From Bacillota bacterium (GTDB taxonomy: Bacteria; Bacillota_E; JAJZYS01; JAJYTV01): a stretch of 39,547 nt of DNA. A program made the translations under genes and the position numbers. Where the stretch lies: the NCBI GenBank assembly GCA_021845645.1, contig JAJZVM010000033.1, positions 1 through 39,547 on the forward strand, in the 5' to 3' direction. Below, in pieces: positions 30,989-39,547 of this stretch. The notes beneath the pieces were generated by a model. It made no database searches, was not told the origin of the DNA, and worked only from the letters and a program-made list of their open reading frames with translations. Within the stretch, counting starts at the first letter, position 1; each line of letters starts with the position of its first letter.

Positions 30989-33900
30989 CGCCAGCTCGCC
31001 TCCGCGAAGGAAGGCGAACGGGAGGCACGTCAGACGGCTCACACTGTCTGGCGTGCTGCTTTCGATCCTGCTCGCCTCCGTCAGCGCCTTCGGCGCGACA
31101 TTTGCCCCAGCTACCGCCGCTGCGGCCCCGGGCCCCGGATTCCTCGGCCTCGGGACGCAAGCGGAGACGGCTGGCGTCCCGATCGCGATCACGGGCACGC
31201 TCCTCGACGCAAGCCAGAACCCGACGTCCGGTTCGGTCACGCTGACGGCGCCTGCGGGCTCCTTCGCCGGAGCGGGTCTTGCCGACACCGTCACGGCCAA
31301 CGTCTACGGCAACTTCAGCGCGGAGTTCCTCGACACCAAGGTGGGAACCGTCGACATCAGCCTCAGCGGGTCGAACGGTGCGACGGGGACCGCGACGGTG
31401 AACGTGTCGCCCGCCCCGGCTGCAGCCGTCGTGCTGGGCCTGCCGGCGAGCGTCGTCGCCGGGGGGAGTTCCCAGATCTCCGCGGTCGTCGACGACGTGT
31501 ACCAGAACCCTATCCCGAACGCCCCTGTCACGTTCACCGTGGCGAACGCGGCGAATCCCACGGAGACGGGGAGCCTTGCCGGCTCCGGCACGACGGCGAG
31601 CGCCCCCACCGGCAGCCAGGGGAGCCCAGCCGCCGTCTCCTACGCAGCCCCGATCCAAGCGACGAGCGTAGAGGTCACGGCCACCTCGGGCTCCCTGACC
31701 CCGGCGAGCGGCTCCCTGCCGATCGTCGCGGGACCGTCTAGCCAGCTCACCATGAGCGGCCCCTCCAGCGCGAGTCCAGGAGAGGCCGCCATCGCCATCT
31801 CGGGCAGCGTCACAGACCAGTACGGCAACCCCGTCGGCAATGAGGCCGTGACCCTGACCGCGAGCGAGAACGGCAGTGCCGCCGGCACCTTCACGGGCGG
31901 CAGCGGCAACACGGTCAGCGTCACGACGAGCAACACCGGCGGCTTCACCGCGAGCTACCAGGCGCCCCTGGCGGCGGGCACGGTCCAGATCTCCGGATCG
32001 GCCGGCGCCGCGCAGGGGCAGACGACCATTTTGGTCGCCGCAGGCGCCCCGTTTACCATCACCTTGCTTCCGACGAGCTTCACCGCGGGCATCGCGACCA
32101 CGGTGCAGGGACAGGTGACGGATGCGAGCGGCAACGCCGTGGCCGGCGCGTCGATCGCGATCACCGCGTCCCGTGGCGTCGCGACACCGGCTACGACGGT
32201 GACGGACCCGAGCGGTGACTACACCTTCAGCTACCTGGCGCCGACCGCGGCGGGCAGCGCCAGCATCAGTGTGTCGGCGTCCACCACCGCGACCGACACG
32301 GTGACCAAGACGTTCCCCGTCACCATCAACCCTGCGGCGGCCACGACGGTCACGCTCACGGCCGTGCCGCTCACCGCCGGCCAGACCTACAGCCTGCAAG
32401 GCGTGGTGCAGGACCTCTACGGCAACGGCATCAAGGGCCTGCCGGTGGCGCTCGCGGCGAGCGCCGGCACCCCGGAGACGCCCGTGACGACCGGCGCGAA
32501 CGGCGCCTTCAGCTTCAGCTACCAGGCGCCGCAGAAGGTCCTTGGCGGGCAGGTGACGATCACCGCCACCGCGACCTACAGCACGGGATCAGCGACCGGC
32601 TCTGAGGCCTACAGCGTCGCGGCGGGCCTTCCCGCGAGCATCGCCTGGACGCCCGTGACGGCCCAGGTGCGCGCAGGTGAGCCGCTCACCGTCGGCGGCA
32701 CCGTCTATGACCAGTACGGCAATCCGGTCCAGGGCCAGGCGGTCGACCTCGCGGCGACCTACCAGGGCTCGGCCGCGGGCAGCTTCGCCTCGCCCTCGGT
32801 ACAGACCGACGCCTCAGGGGGCTTCACCGCCACCTACACGCCCCCGGTCACGGCCGAGAACGTCGATCTCACCGCCACGAGCGGGGCGGCGACGTCCCCC
32901 GTGCTGACGCTCGACGTCCTCGGCGCCACACCCGCCGACATGTCGCTCGCTGTCACGCCTGCGACCGGGACGGCGGGGCAGTCCCAGAACCTGACGATCA
33001 ACGTCAGCCTGTCGGACGGCACCGCAGCCCAGAACCCGGTCGGCGACTGGCCCATCACGCTGACCGTCACGCCGCCCTCGGGCTCGCCCTCGACCTACGA
33101 CGCGACGACCGACGCGACCACGGGTCTCCACTCCTGGTCGCTGCCGTTCCCGACCCTGGCCGGGACCTACCAGGTCGAGGTCACCGCCACCGGCACAGGG
33201 CTCAGCCGGACGGGCAGCTTCGCCGTGCAGCCTGCTGCGGCGGCGACGGTGACCATCTCGGCACCGGCCACGGTCACCGCGGGATCGCCGTTCCCGCTCT
33301 CGGGCCTTGTCTACGACCAGTACGGCAACCTCGTGACAGGGAGCCCGGTGACCGTCGCCCTGCAGTTCGGGGTGAGCGTCGCCACCGTGCAGACGACAAA
33401 CGGCAGCTACAGCTACAGCGGCTTCGTCGCTCCCCTGGCCTCGGGCGGCACATTCTCATTCACGGCCGAGGTCGGCAGCGACACGGCAACGACGAGCGTC
33501 AAGGTGGTGCCGGGGGCACCAGCCTACGTGAAGCTCTCGCCGCTCGGGCCCCTGGCCGCGGGTGCCACGGGAGCGACGCTGCAGGGCACGATCACGGACC
33601 AGTTCGGCAACCTCGTGACGGGCAGCGGGACCGTGAACCTCACGGCGTCGGACGGCACCTTCGCCGCGACCGGCCTTGCGACCGCCAGCGTCACGGCGAC
33701 GAACGGCAAGTTCCAGGCGACCTACGACGCACCTGAAACGGCTCCCGAGACCGTGACGGTCTCGGCGAGCGAGGGCAGCATCGGACCTGCGACGGAGAGC
33801 GTCTCGATCGTTCCCGCCACCCCCGCGGCACTCACGTTGACCGTGCCGAACTCCCTGCGGGCCGGGGAGGACTACACGGTTAGGGGCACGCTCAAGGACG

Positions 33901-36900
33901 GCTTCGGCAACCCGGTCGCGGGGGCGAGCGTCACCCTGAGCCTGCAGGCCGCAGGTGACGGCAGCTTCGGCGGCAACGTCTCGACAAGCGTCACCACGGA
34001 CCAGACCGGCAGCTACTCCGCCATCCTCACCGCATCCCAGACGAGCGGTGCCTACGACCTGACCGCGACGGCGGGCAGCCTCGCCAAGACCGCCACGCTC
34101 AACGTCACCGGCCAGACGCCCCAGAGCATGACGCCGCTTGAGCTCACGTACCAGAAGCCTGCCACGGCGGGCGCCGGCACCCTGCAGGTGCAGACGACCA
34201 TCACCGACAGCTACGGCAACGCCGTCGGCGGCTGGCAGGTGGACCTCCTGATCAAGACGGCGGACGGCAAGACCCGGACGATCACCACCAGCACGGGCAC
34301 CGCCGGCATCGCGACCTTCACGCTGCCGATGCCGACCGTGGCGGGCCCGCTCACGCTGACGGCGACCCCTGAGAACACCACGGGCCTCAGCCAGACCGAC
34401 GACTCGATCGACATCGCGCCGGCCGCACCGCAGAGCCTGACGCTCGTCTCCCCGAGCGGGAGCGACGTGGCGGCGGGAGCGAGCTACACGGTGGCGGGCG
34501 TCGTGTACGACGCCTACGGCAACGTCGAGAGCGGCCCGAGTCTCGTGGTCTCGGTCTCGGACGGCAACGCGACGCAACAGATCGCGACGACCAGCGGCAC
34601 CTACCAAGGGGCCTTCACGGCGCCGACCAAGGCCGGAGCGACCATCACCCTGACGGCCGGCGTCCTCTCGGTCTCGGCGACGCCCCTCACCCTGACGGTG
34701 GTGCCCGCCGCCGCGGCGGCGATCGCCCTCACCTCGCCGCCGGCGACCATGACGGCGGGCGGCAAGGCCACGCTCGAGGGCACGATCGAGGACCCCTACC
34801 AGAACCTCGTCTCGGGCAGCGCCCTTGTCACCCTGACGGCGACGGACGGCAGCTTCGCAAACGGCCAGAAGACGGTCACCGTCACGGCGACCAACGGCAC
34901 CTTCAGCGCCGGCTACGCGGCGCCCGGCTCGGCACCCGAGACCGTCACTCTGACGGCCGAGAGCGGCAGCCTCCCGCCCTACACCACAAAGGTCCAGATC
35001 ACCGGCGCGGCCGCCGCCAGCTTCACCGTCCAGCTTCCGGCGCTCATCCGCGACGGCGGCAGCTACACCGTCTCCGGCATGGTCTACGACCAGTACGGCG
35101 ACGGCACGTCGGCCCCCGTCACGCTCACCCTGCAGCCGGGCGGCGGCACCTTCCAGAACGGCAAGAGCAGCATCCAGGTGACATCGGGCAGCGACGGCTC
35201 CTTCGAGGTCACCTACAGCGCCCCGGGCGGCACCGGCAGCGAGGGCGGCTACACCCTGACCGTCGACGTCGTGAGCCTCGCGCCCCAGACCTACACCCTC
35301 GACGTCACCGGCGGCACGCCGGCGACGATGGAGCCGCTCACGCTCACCTACGATCCGAGCCCGAACCAGCCGACAGCCGGTGACGGCGAGGTGATCGTGC
35401 ATACCGTGCTCTACGACCAGGACCAGAACGCCGTGGGCTCCTGGCCCCTGACGGTCACGGTGACGGATGAGAAGGGCGACGTCACCACCTACCACACCCT
35501 CACCGGCGGCTTCACGAGCGGCGCGATCAACGACCGTATCCCCATGCCGACCGTCGCGGGACCGGCCACGATCGTGGTCAGCGCCGACGGCACCCAGATC
35601 TCGCAGTCCCAGGCGATCGACATCCTGCCGGCGGCCCCGGCCACCCTCACCCTCGCCGGCACGCCCGGCTCCGGCGATGTCGCGGCGGGCAGCGCGGTCA
35701 CGCTTTCCGGCAGCGTCTATGACGCCTTCCAAAACCATGTCCTCGCAGGCGTCACCGTCACCCTGACCTCCGCCGCCTTCTCCGCCGGCTCCGTGACGGT
35801 GCAGACGGACGGGAGCGGCAGCTACAGCTACCCGTTCACCGCCCCGACCAAGGCGGGTACCGCCTTCACGGTGACGGCGGCCGCCCTGGGTGCTTCCTCG
35901 CCGCCTGTGCTCAGCTACACGGTCGTGGCGGCGTCACCGTACACCTTCACCTTGACCGGCCCCGCGACGGCTCCCGCCGGCAGCGAAGTCACGGTGCAGG
36001 GTGCGGTTGAGGACCAGTACGGCAACCCCGAGCCCCTGGGTACGGACGTCCAGGTGAGATTGGACGGCACGCCGCAGGCCACGGTGCAGACGGACGGGAG
36101 CGGCGGCTACAGCTATCCGTTCACCGCACCCACCAAGGCGGGCACCATCGTCCATGTGACCGCCAGCGTCGCAGGCGTCAGCGTCGGCGAGACGCCCGCG
36201 GGGCTCGACATCACCGTCGTCCACAATGTCGCCGCGCAGATCGCTCTCACCCTGCCGACGATCGTCCAGGCCGGCTCCGCAACGAGCGTCCTCGCATACG
36301 TCTACGACCAGTACGGCAACGCGGTGGGCGGCCAGAGCACGACGGTCGCGACGAACCTCGGCACCCTCACGGCTGGCGGCCAGAACGGCTCTTACATAAC
36401 CATCACGAGCGGGCCGGACGGGAGCCTTCCCTTCACGCTGAACGCCCCGACGGCCGTTGCGATCACCCCGAGCACCATCACCGTGACGGCCGGGACCGCG
36501 GTCGGCAAGGCGGCGGTCCAGGGCTCCGCGTCCACGACGCTCGTCGCGGCCGACCCCGCGACCATCACGCTCGATGCGCCCGCTGAGGCCACCGTCGGCA
36601 CGAGCCTCGACGTCTCGGGCTACGTGCACGACGCCTACCAGAACCCCGTGCCGGACGCCACCGTCACGGTGGGCGGCCAGACGGCCCTGACCGGCAGCGA
36701 CGGCTACTACACGGCCACGATCACCGCCCCGGACGCGACCGGCACCTTCACGGTGACGGCCAGCGTGCCGAGCGGCGCCACCACCCTCACCGCCCAGGCG
36801 GCGATCGACATCCTGTCCGGCCCGCCGGCGGGACTGACCCTCGGGGCACCCGCCAGCATGTCGACCGGCGCGACGGTCACCGTCACGGGCTCTGTCTACG

Positions 36901-38129
36901 ACGCAGGCAAGAACCCGGTCGGCGGCGCGACCGTCGACCTCACCGCCACCGAGGGCGCCGAGAGCGTCGGCACCATCCCGGCAACCGCGCAGACGGACGC
37001 CCAGGGCGACTACAGCCTGACCTTCACCGCGCCCTCGGCCGCGGGCACGGTGACGATCACCGCCACGCTCGGAGGGCTCTCGGCAAGGGTGACGATCGAC
37101 GTCACGACCCCGCCTCCCGGTCCCTCCGGGCCTCCAGGCCCCTCCGGTCCCCCTGGCCCGTCGGGCCCCTCCGGCGGCACCTCAGGCGGCGGGTCCACCA
37201 CCTCGGCGCCATCCACGACCATCCTGACCCCGCCGGGCGGCCTCCTGGGCACCCCTGACGGTGGCTTCACGATGAACGTCTTTGCGACCGCCGTCTGCAG
37301 CGCGGTCGGGTCGCTCACCGTGACGACATCCGGCAGTGCCCCGAGTGGCCTGCCCCAGGGCTTCGAGGCGATCAGCGGCGTCTACGTCCTCACAGGCAGC
37401 GCCTTCTGCACACCGCAGGTGGCCACGATCGCCTACGACCGGAACCAGGTCCCAGACCTGCCGTCCCAGCGCATCTGGATCTACGAGCAGACAGGCAGCA
37501 CCTGGACCTTCCTGCCCACGACGGTGGATACCGGCACCGGTACGGCGTCGGCCTTCATCAAGGGCCCGGGCACCTACGTCGTCCTGGCGATGAGCCAGCA
37601 GTTCAGCGACGTCCCTGAAGGCTACTGGGCCTACGGCTACATCGGCTCCCTGCTCGGCGCGGGCATCGTCTCGGGATTCCCGGACGGCACGTTCCGGCCC
37701 GACCAGGTCGTCACGAGGGCCGAGTTCGTGAAGATGCTCGTGCTCGCCCTCGGCCTTCAGCCCAAGCTCGGCACCGTGCCGTACACGGACGTGACCGAGG
37801 CGAACTGGTACGCGCCGTACGTCGACGCGGCCTACGCCGAGGGGGCGCTACGGAACCTCGGCAGCGGGACCTTCTCGCCGAACCAGCCCATGGATCGCGA
37901 GGACGTGGCGGCGGTGCTGGCCGCAGGGCTCAAGCTGAGCGGCCAGGCGACGCTGCATTTCACGGACGTGGCGCAGATCGCGCCGTCGGACCTGCCCTCG
38001 GTCGAGGCGGTCGTCGCGGCCGGCTACATGGCAGGCTTCACCGACGGCAGCTTCCAGCCGCTCAGTGCGGTCACGCGCGCCCAGGCCGCCAAGATCCTGG
38101 CGCTCCTGATCCAGGACGAGGCACCCTGA
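30984..38129 (+). CDS. Giant SLH-anchored adhesin with about 20 Ig-like repeats
   Basis: A 2381-residue exported protein. The start GTG 30984 is the only start codon in frame close before a fitting signal peptide (RRKANGRHVRRL, then LSGVLLSILLASVSAFG, cut near ATAAAA). From about residue 50 to 2035 it holds about 20 Ig-like beta-sandwich modules of roughly 90-100 residues (Big_1/invasin-like), each with a YDQYGNPV-type motif (variants DVYQNPI, TDSYGNAV, EDPYQNLV). After residue about 2040 comes a short collagen-like hinge of GPP/GPS triplets, then a sandwich domain (about 2080-2200) and three SLH domains (about 2205-2381; FSDVPEGYWAYGYI..VTRAEFVKML, YTDVTEANWYAPYV, FTDVAQ..VTRAQAAKIL). It should stand off the wall by SLH binding to pyruvylated polymer and reach out with a rigid rod. 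It has few Cys. Likely an adhesin or an S-layer-associated protein; partners unknown. Confidence 0.9.
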   Translation: MNASSPPRRKANGRHVRRLTLSGVLLSILLASVSAFGATFAPATAAAAPGPGFLGLGTQAETAGVPIAITGTLLDASQNPTSGSVTLTAPAGSFAGAGLADTVTANVYGNFSAEFLDTKVGTVDISLSGSNGATGTATVNVSPAPAAAVVLGLPASVVAGGSSQISAVVDDVYQNPIPNAPVTFTVANAANPTETGSLAGSGTTASAPTGSQGSPAAVSYAAPIQATSVEVTATSGSLTPASGSLPIVAGPSSQLTMSGPSSASPGEAAIAISGSVTDQYGNPVGNEAVTLTASENGSAAGTFTGGSGNTVSVTTSNTGGFTASYQAPLAAGTVQISGSAGAAQGQTTILVAAGAPFTITLLPTSFTAGIATTVQGQVTDASGNAVAGASIAITASRGVATPATTVTDPSGDYTFSYLAPTAAGSASISVSASTTATDTVTKTFPVTINPAAATTVTLTAVPLTAGQTYSLQGVVQDLYGNGIKGLPVALAASAGTPETPVTTGANGAFSFSYQAPQKVLGGQVTITATATYSTGSATGSEAYSVAAGLPASIAWTPVTAQVRAGEPLTVGGTVYDQYGNPVQGQAVDLAATYQGSAAGSFASPSVQTDASGGFTATYTPPVTAENVDLTATSGAATSPVLTLDVLGATPADMSLAVTPATGTAGQSQNLTINVSLSDGTAAQNPVGDWPITLTVTPPSGSPSTYDATTDATTGLHSWSLPFPTLAGTYQVEVTATGTGLSRTGSFAVQPAAAATVTISAPATVTAGSPFPLSGLVYDQYGNLVTGSPVTVALQFGVSVATVQTTNGSYSYSGFVAPLASGGTFSFTAEVGSDTATTSVKVVPGAPAYVKLSPLGPLAAGATGATLQGTITDQFGNLVTGSGTVNLTASDGTFAATGLATASVTATNGKFQATYDAPETAPETVTVSASEGSIGPATESVSIVPATPAALTLTVPNSLRAGEDYTVRGTLKDGFGNPVAGASVTLSLQAAGDGSFGGNVSTSVTTDQTGSYSAILTASQTSGAYDLTATAGSLAKTATLNVTGQTPQSMTPLELTYQKPATAGAGTLQVQTTITDSYGNAVGGWQVDLLIKTADGKTRTITTSTGTAGIATFTLPMPTVAGPLTLTATPENTTGLSQTDDSIDIAPAAPQSLTLVSPSGSDVAAGASYTVAGVVYDAYGNVESGPSLVVSVSDGNATQQIATTSGTYQGAFTAPTKAGATITLTAGVLSVSATPLTLTVVPAAAAAIALTSPPATMTAGGKATLEGTIEDPYQNLVSGSALVTLTATDGSFANGQKTVTVTATNGTFSAGYAAPGSAPETVTLTAESGSLPPYTTKVQITGAAAASFTVQLPALIRDGGSYTVSGMVYDQYGDGTSAPVTLTLQPGGGTFQNGKSSIQVTSGSDGSFEVTYSAPGGTGSEGGYTLTVDVVSLAPQTYTLDVTGGTPATMEPLTLTYDPSPNQPTAGDGEVIVHTVLYDQDQNAVGSWPLTVTVTDEKGDVTTYHTLTGGFTSGAINDRIPMPTVAGPATIVVSADGTQISQSQAIDILPAAPATLTLAGTPGSGDVAAGSAVTLSGSVYDAFQNHVLAGVTVTLTSAAFSAGSVTVQTDGSGSYSYPFTAPTKAGTAFTVTAAALGASSPPVLSYTVVAASPYTFTLTGPATAPAGSEVTVQGAVEDQYGNPEPLGTDVQVRLDGTPQATVQTDGSGGYSYPFTAPTKAGTIVHVTASVAGVSVGETPAGLDITVVHNVAAQIALTLPTIVQAGSATSVLAYVYDQYGNAVGGQSTTVATNLGTLTAGGQNGSYITITSGPDGSLPFTLNAPTAVAITPSTITVTAGTAVGKAAVQGSASTTLVAADPATITLDAPAEATVGTSLDVSGYVHDAYQNPVPDATVTVGGQTALTGSDGYYTATITAPDATGTFTVTASVPSGATTLTAQAAIDILSGPPAGLTLGAPASMSTGATVTVTGSVYDAGKNPVGGATVDLTATEGAESVGTIPATAQTDAQGDYSLTFTAPSAAGTVTITATLGGLSARVTIDVTTPPPGPSGPPGPSGPPGPSGPSGGTSGGGSTTSAPSTTILTPPGGLLGTPDGGFTMNVFATAVCSAVGSLTVTTSGSAPSGLPQGFEAISGVYVLTGSAFCTPQVATIAYDRNQVPDLPSQRIWIYEQTGSTWTFLPTTVDTGTGTASAFIKGPGTYVVLAMSQQFSDVPEGYWAYGYIGSLLGAGIVSGFPDGTFRPDQVVTRAEFVKMLVLALGLQPKLGTVPYTDVTEANWYAPYVDAAYAEGALRNLGSGTFSPNQPMDREDVAAVLAAGLKLSGQATLHFTDVAQIAPSDLPSVEAVVAAGYMAGFTDGSFQPLSAVTRAQAAKILALLIQDEAP

Positions 38130-38141
38130 AGCAGCCGGCAC

Positions 38142-38177
38142 CAGGGCCCCCCGCCGCATGCGCGACGGGGGGCCCTG
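38142..38177 (+). terminator. Terminator of the giant adhesin gene
   Basis: CAGGGCCCCCCG (38142-38153) and its perfect 12-bp complement (38166-38177) lie 12 bases after the stop, with a 12-base loop. There is no long T-tract, but the stem is very stable. Confidence 0.72.
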
Positions 38178-38823
38178 CTCGCGCGCGATCGGGCGCCGGG
38201 AGGATAGGCCGTCCTCCGCCATGCGCGGTCAGAGCGGTGAAGAACACGGAGGACTGCCGTCGCCTTAGGCCAATTCACGGATGCATGCCACCTGCATGGA
38301 CAGTACATGCCTTATGGAGACAGCGTGAAACGCCTAAGAGACATAGTTCTAGAGTACCTGTCACTAATCCGCGCAGCGCAGCACGGTCTGTAATGGACTT
38401 GGGCGCCGATGGAAGACGCCAACCGACGACATTGAAGGCGATGAGCATCAAGTCATCCATCTGCTTCTCCTTGACGGGCATCGATGCCTTGGCCCAGGCA
38501 CGAGCCTCGCCGCTACCCACTGCGCGGTGGTGCCCCGTGCCGCAATGCAGTCAGAATACGCGTGCAATGAGTGGATGCAGAGATGTAATACATGACCTAT
38601 AAACTCAAATCCACAAGAATCTACACAAGTCCGAATTATGCGCAGTAGATTGTTGCAACAATATAGGCGACATTATCTGGCGGTTGCAGGGATGCGAAGG
38701 AAGTGGGCGTATTGTAGCGAATGCCAGATATGCGTTGCAGCGCTATAACGAGCCACAAGGGAGGATGGGGAGACGAGGTCGGAACGACGGTACGGTTGGG
38801 GAGTTTAATTAGAGGGCGCATGA
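38178..38823. other. AT-richer intergenic region
   Basis: About 650 bases, visibly less GC-rich from 38280 on than the rest of the window. It carries no convincing gene; the short frames on both strands have no SD or domain pattern. It includes a perfect 14-bp palindrome (38649-38662). The composition suggests foreign or decayed DNA. Confidence 0.45.
38649..38662. promoter_or_regulatory. Perfect 14-bp palindrome, operator-like
   Basis: ATTGTTGCAACAAT is a perfect dyad in the AT-richer region, 160-220 bases before the RHH-like frame. Perfect dyads of this size are typical binding sites for dimeric repressors. The bound protein is unknown. Confidence 0.4.
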
Positions 38824-39018
38824 AGGAAGGGAGGCCGTATCCCCCGAGAGTGGAATTCCGTCGCGTGGGTCGCGTTTCAGATCAGAACTCCGGTTGAACT
38901 CAAGCGTGAACTGATCGCGTACGCCCTCGCGACCGGGCAATCCCAGCAGGCAATCGTAACCCAGGCGTTAGAGGCATTCCTGCGCAGGGACAAGGATGAA
39001 CCGAGTGACGCTACCTGA
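38824..39018 (+). pseudogene. Small ribbon-helix-helix protein, start lost or frameshifted
   Basis: The frame ending at TGA 39016-39018 gives FQIRTPVELKREL, then IAYALATGQSQQAIVTQALE and AFLRRDKDE. This is a typical CopG/RHH DNA-binding fold: an N-terminal strand, a helix, a turn with GQS and a helix ending in AFLRR. The frame opens after a TGA at 38821 but contains no ATG, GTG or TTG before the fold. GTG codons with a good SD (AAGGAAGGGAGG at 38824-38834), for example 38850 and 38865, lie in another frame, so a one-base frameshift near 38870 would restore a normal start. Probably a broken antitoxin or repressor; an unusual start codon such as ATC 38839 is less likely. No toxin partner is obvious. 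Confidence 0.55.
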
Positions 39019-39133
39019 TTCCAGGTGCTGGATCAGATCGCCGTCCGACGGACTTGGTGCAGTGCGTTGAGCGCCGAGCTGCGCGCCTTCAACTGCGATC
39101 ACGCGGAATCTTGCGGCGCTGGTCGCACGGGTG

Positions 39134-39343
39134 ATGCACGGCCATACCCCAAACAGGCCGCTGCGGGTGAAGTTCACCGATCAGTCCGGCATTGGCCTCT
39201 GGGCAAGGGCGGCCGTGCTGCGGGCGGCCGCGGCGGGGATCATGCTGGACCTGCCGAACGGCGCGTGCGAGCCCTTCAGCCCTGCGAGCCGCACCGACGC
39301 CGTCGCATGGCTCGGCAACCTCGTCACCGTGACGAACCGGTAG
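39134..39343 (+). CDS. Small hypothetical protein
   Basis: A 69-residue frame from ATG 39134 (GTG 39131 is adjacent). The frame is open from 39076 with more residues upstream but without a start codon. The sequence looks protein-like, with an amphipathic helix (LWARAAVLRAAAAGIMLD) and DAVAWLGNLVTV near the end. No domain is recognised. There is no clear SD. A strong terminator follows 24 bases later, which favours a real transcript here. It could also be the 3' fragment of a longer gene. Confidence 0.4.
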   Translation: MHGHTPNRPLRVKFTDQSGIGLWARAAVLRAAAAGIMLDLPNGACEPFSPASRTDAVAWLGNLVTVTNR

Positions 39344-39367
39344 AGCAGGACACACCCGTATACCGCG

Positions 39368-39405
39368 CCGAGAGGCCCGCACCCAGGAGGGAGCGGGCCT
39401 CTCGG
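39368..39405. terminator. Strong bidirectional terminator
   Basis: CCGAGAGGCCCGC (39368-39380) pairs perfectly over 13 bp with 39393-39405. It is followed by CTTCC on the plus strand and lies between converging genes, so it probably serves both. Confidence 0.72.
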
Positions 39406-39438
39406 CTTCCCGGCCCTCTGCCCGCGCCGACCCGCACG

Positions 39439-39547
39439 TTATGCGCGGTCTGCGAGCACTCGGCCGAGGAGTGCGCTGTAGGCGAGGAGCAGAAGGGCGG
39501 CGGGGAGCACGGCATGGGCCGCCACGCCCACGAGGGCGAAGAGGCCG
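39439..39547 (-). CDS. C-terminal end of a membrane protein (partial)
   Basis: Reading leftwards from the window edge gives about 36 codons ending in TAA (39441-39439). The sequence (GLFALVGVAAHAVLPAALL, then LLAYSALLGRVLADRA) is one or two hydrophobic helices with small residues, typical of the C-terminus of a polytopic membrane protein. The start lies outside the window, and the family cannot be named from this piece. It shares the hairpin at 39368-39405 as terminator. Confidence 0.5.
   Translation of the reverse strand, partial: GLFALVGVAAHAVLPAALLLLAYSALLGRVLADRA

Noticed and set aside
33456..35738. 760-codon minus-strand frame within the giant adhesin
   Set aside because: Its length comes from the GC bias of the repetitive coding strand; the sequence is low-complexity Arg/Gly/Ala without recognisable domains.
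38275..38520. Minus-strand gene in the AT-richer region
   Set aside because: An 81-codon frame with a short plausible stretch, but no SD and a low-quality C-terminal part. Not enough to call.

Overview
The window is chromosomal DNA of a high-GC bacterium, most likely a GC-rich member of the Bacillota (Symbiobacterium, Thermaerobacter, Sulfobacillus or Limnochorda-like). The reasons are: strong purine-rich Shine-Dalgarno (SD) sequences with frequent GTG and TTG starts, two exported proteins ending in S-layer homology (SLH) domains, an ECF sigma/anti-sigma pair of the type known from Bacillus, and a YokD-like AAC(3) gene. No marker gene fixes the species. No rRNA, tRNA, CRISPR array or intact insertion sequence was recognised.

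Layout. 0.1-0.9 kb (minus): a frameshifted and truncated CpaE/TadZ/MinD-like ATPase. 1.1-2.1 kb (plus): a two-gene AbiEii-type nucleotidyltransferase toxin-antitoxin pair. 2.4-7.6 kb (plus): a tight four-gene operon with an unknown protein, two different BrxD-like (DUF2791) P-loop ATPases and a BrxL Lon-like AAA+ protein. It looks like the ATPase half of a BREX phage-defence system without the methylase PglX or the phosphatase PglZ. 7.8-8.4 kb: remains of small toxin-antitoxin-like genes (a DUF2442 protein and an RHH antitoxin remnant), each followed by a copy of the same 70-bp hairpin element. 8.6-10.1 kb (minus): an anti-sigma factor and an ECF sigma factor. 10.3-11.5 kb (plus): a 22-codon leader ORF, a strong terminator and a TGS-domain GTPase. 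11.6-12.4 kb: an AAC(3) acetyltransferase with two terminator-like hairpins behind it. 12.5-12.85 kb: a compact GC-rich structured region, perhaps an orphan HEARO/omega-RNA. 13.0-21.4 kb (plus): a two-gene surface operon (a carboxypeptidase-regulatory-like repeat protein and an SLH protein).

21.8-22.9 kb (minus): a zinc-ribbon/TPR/SEC-C protein. 23.4-27.3 kb (plus): a RapA/SNF2-type helicase overlapping by ATGA with a coiled-coil zinc-ribbon partner. 27.6-29.3 kb: a RecQ helicase carrying an AbrB-like domain at its N-terminus. 29.6-30.0 kb: a short repeat-built coiled-coil protein. 30.0-31.0 kb: a gene-poor kilobase. 31.0-38.1 kb: a 2381-residue adhesin with about 20 Ig-like modules, a collagen-like hinge and three SLH domains. 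38.2-39.5 kb: an AT-richer tail with a perfect palindrome, a broken RHH gene, a small hypothetical ORF, a strong terminator and the 3' end of a membrane-protein gene on the minus strand.

Two themes dominate: defence or genome maintenance (toxin-antitoxin, BREX-like ATPase cassette, SNF2 helicase pair, RecQ) and cell-surface architecture (three giant exported proteins with an envelope-stress sigma module nearby). The strongest candidates for new biology are the PglX/PglZ-less BrxD-BrxD-BrxL operon with its unknown first protein, the orphan structured RNA at 12.5-12.85 kb, the AbrB-RecQ fusion, and the leader-peptide/terminator arrangement before the TGS GTPase.
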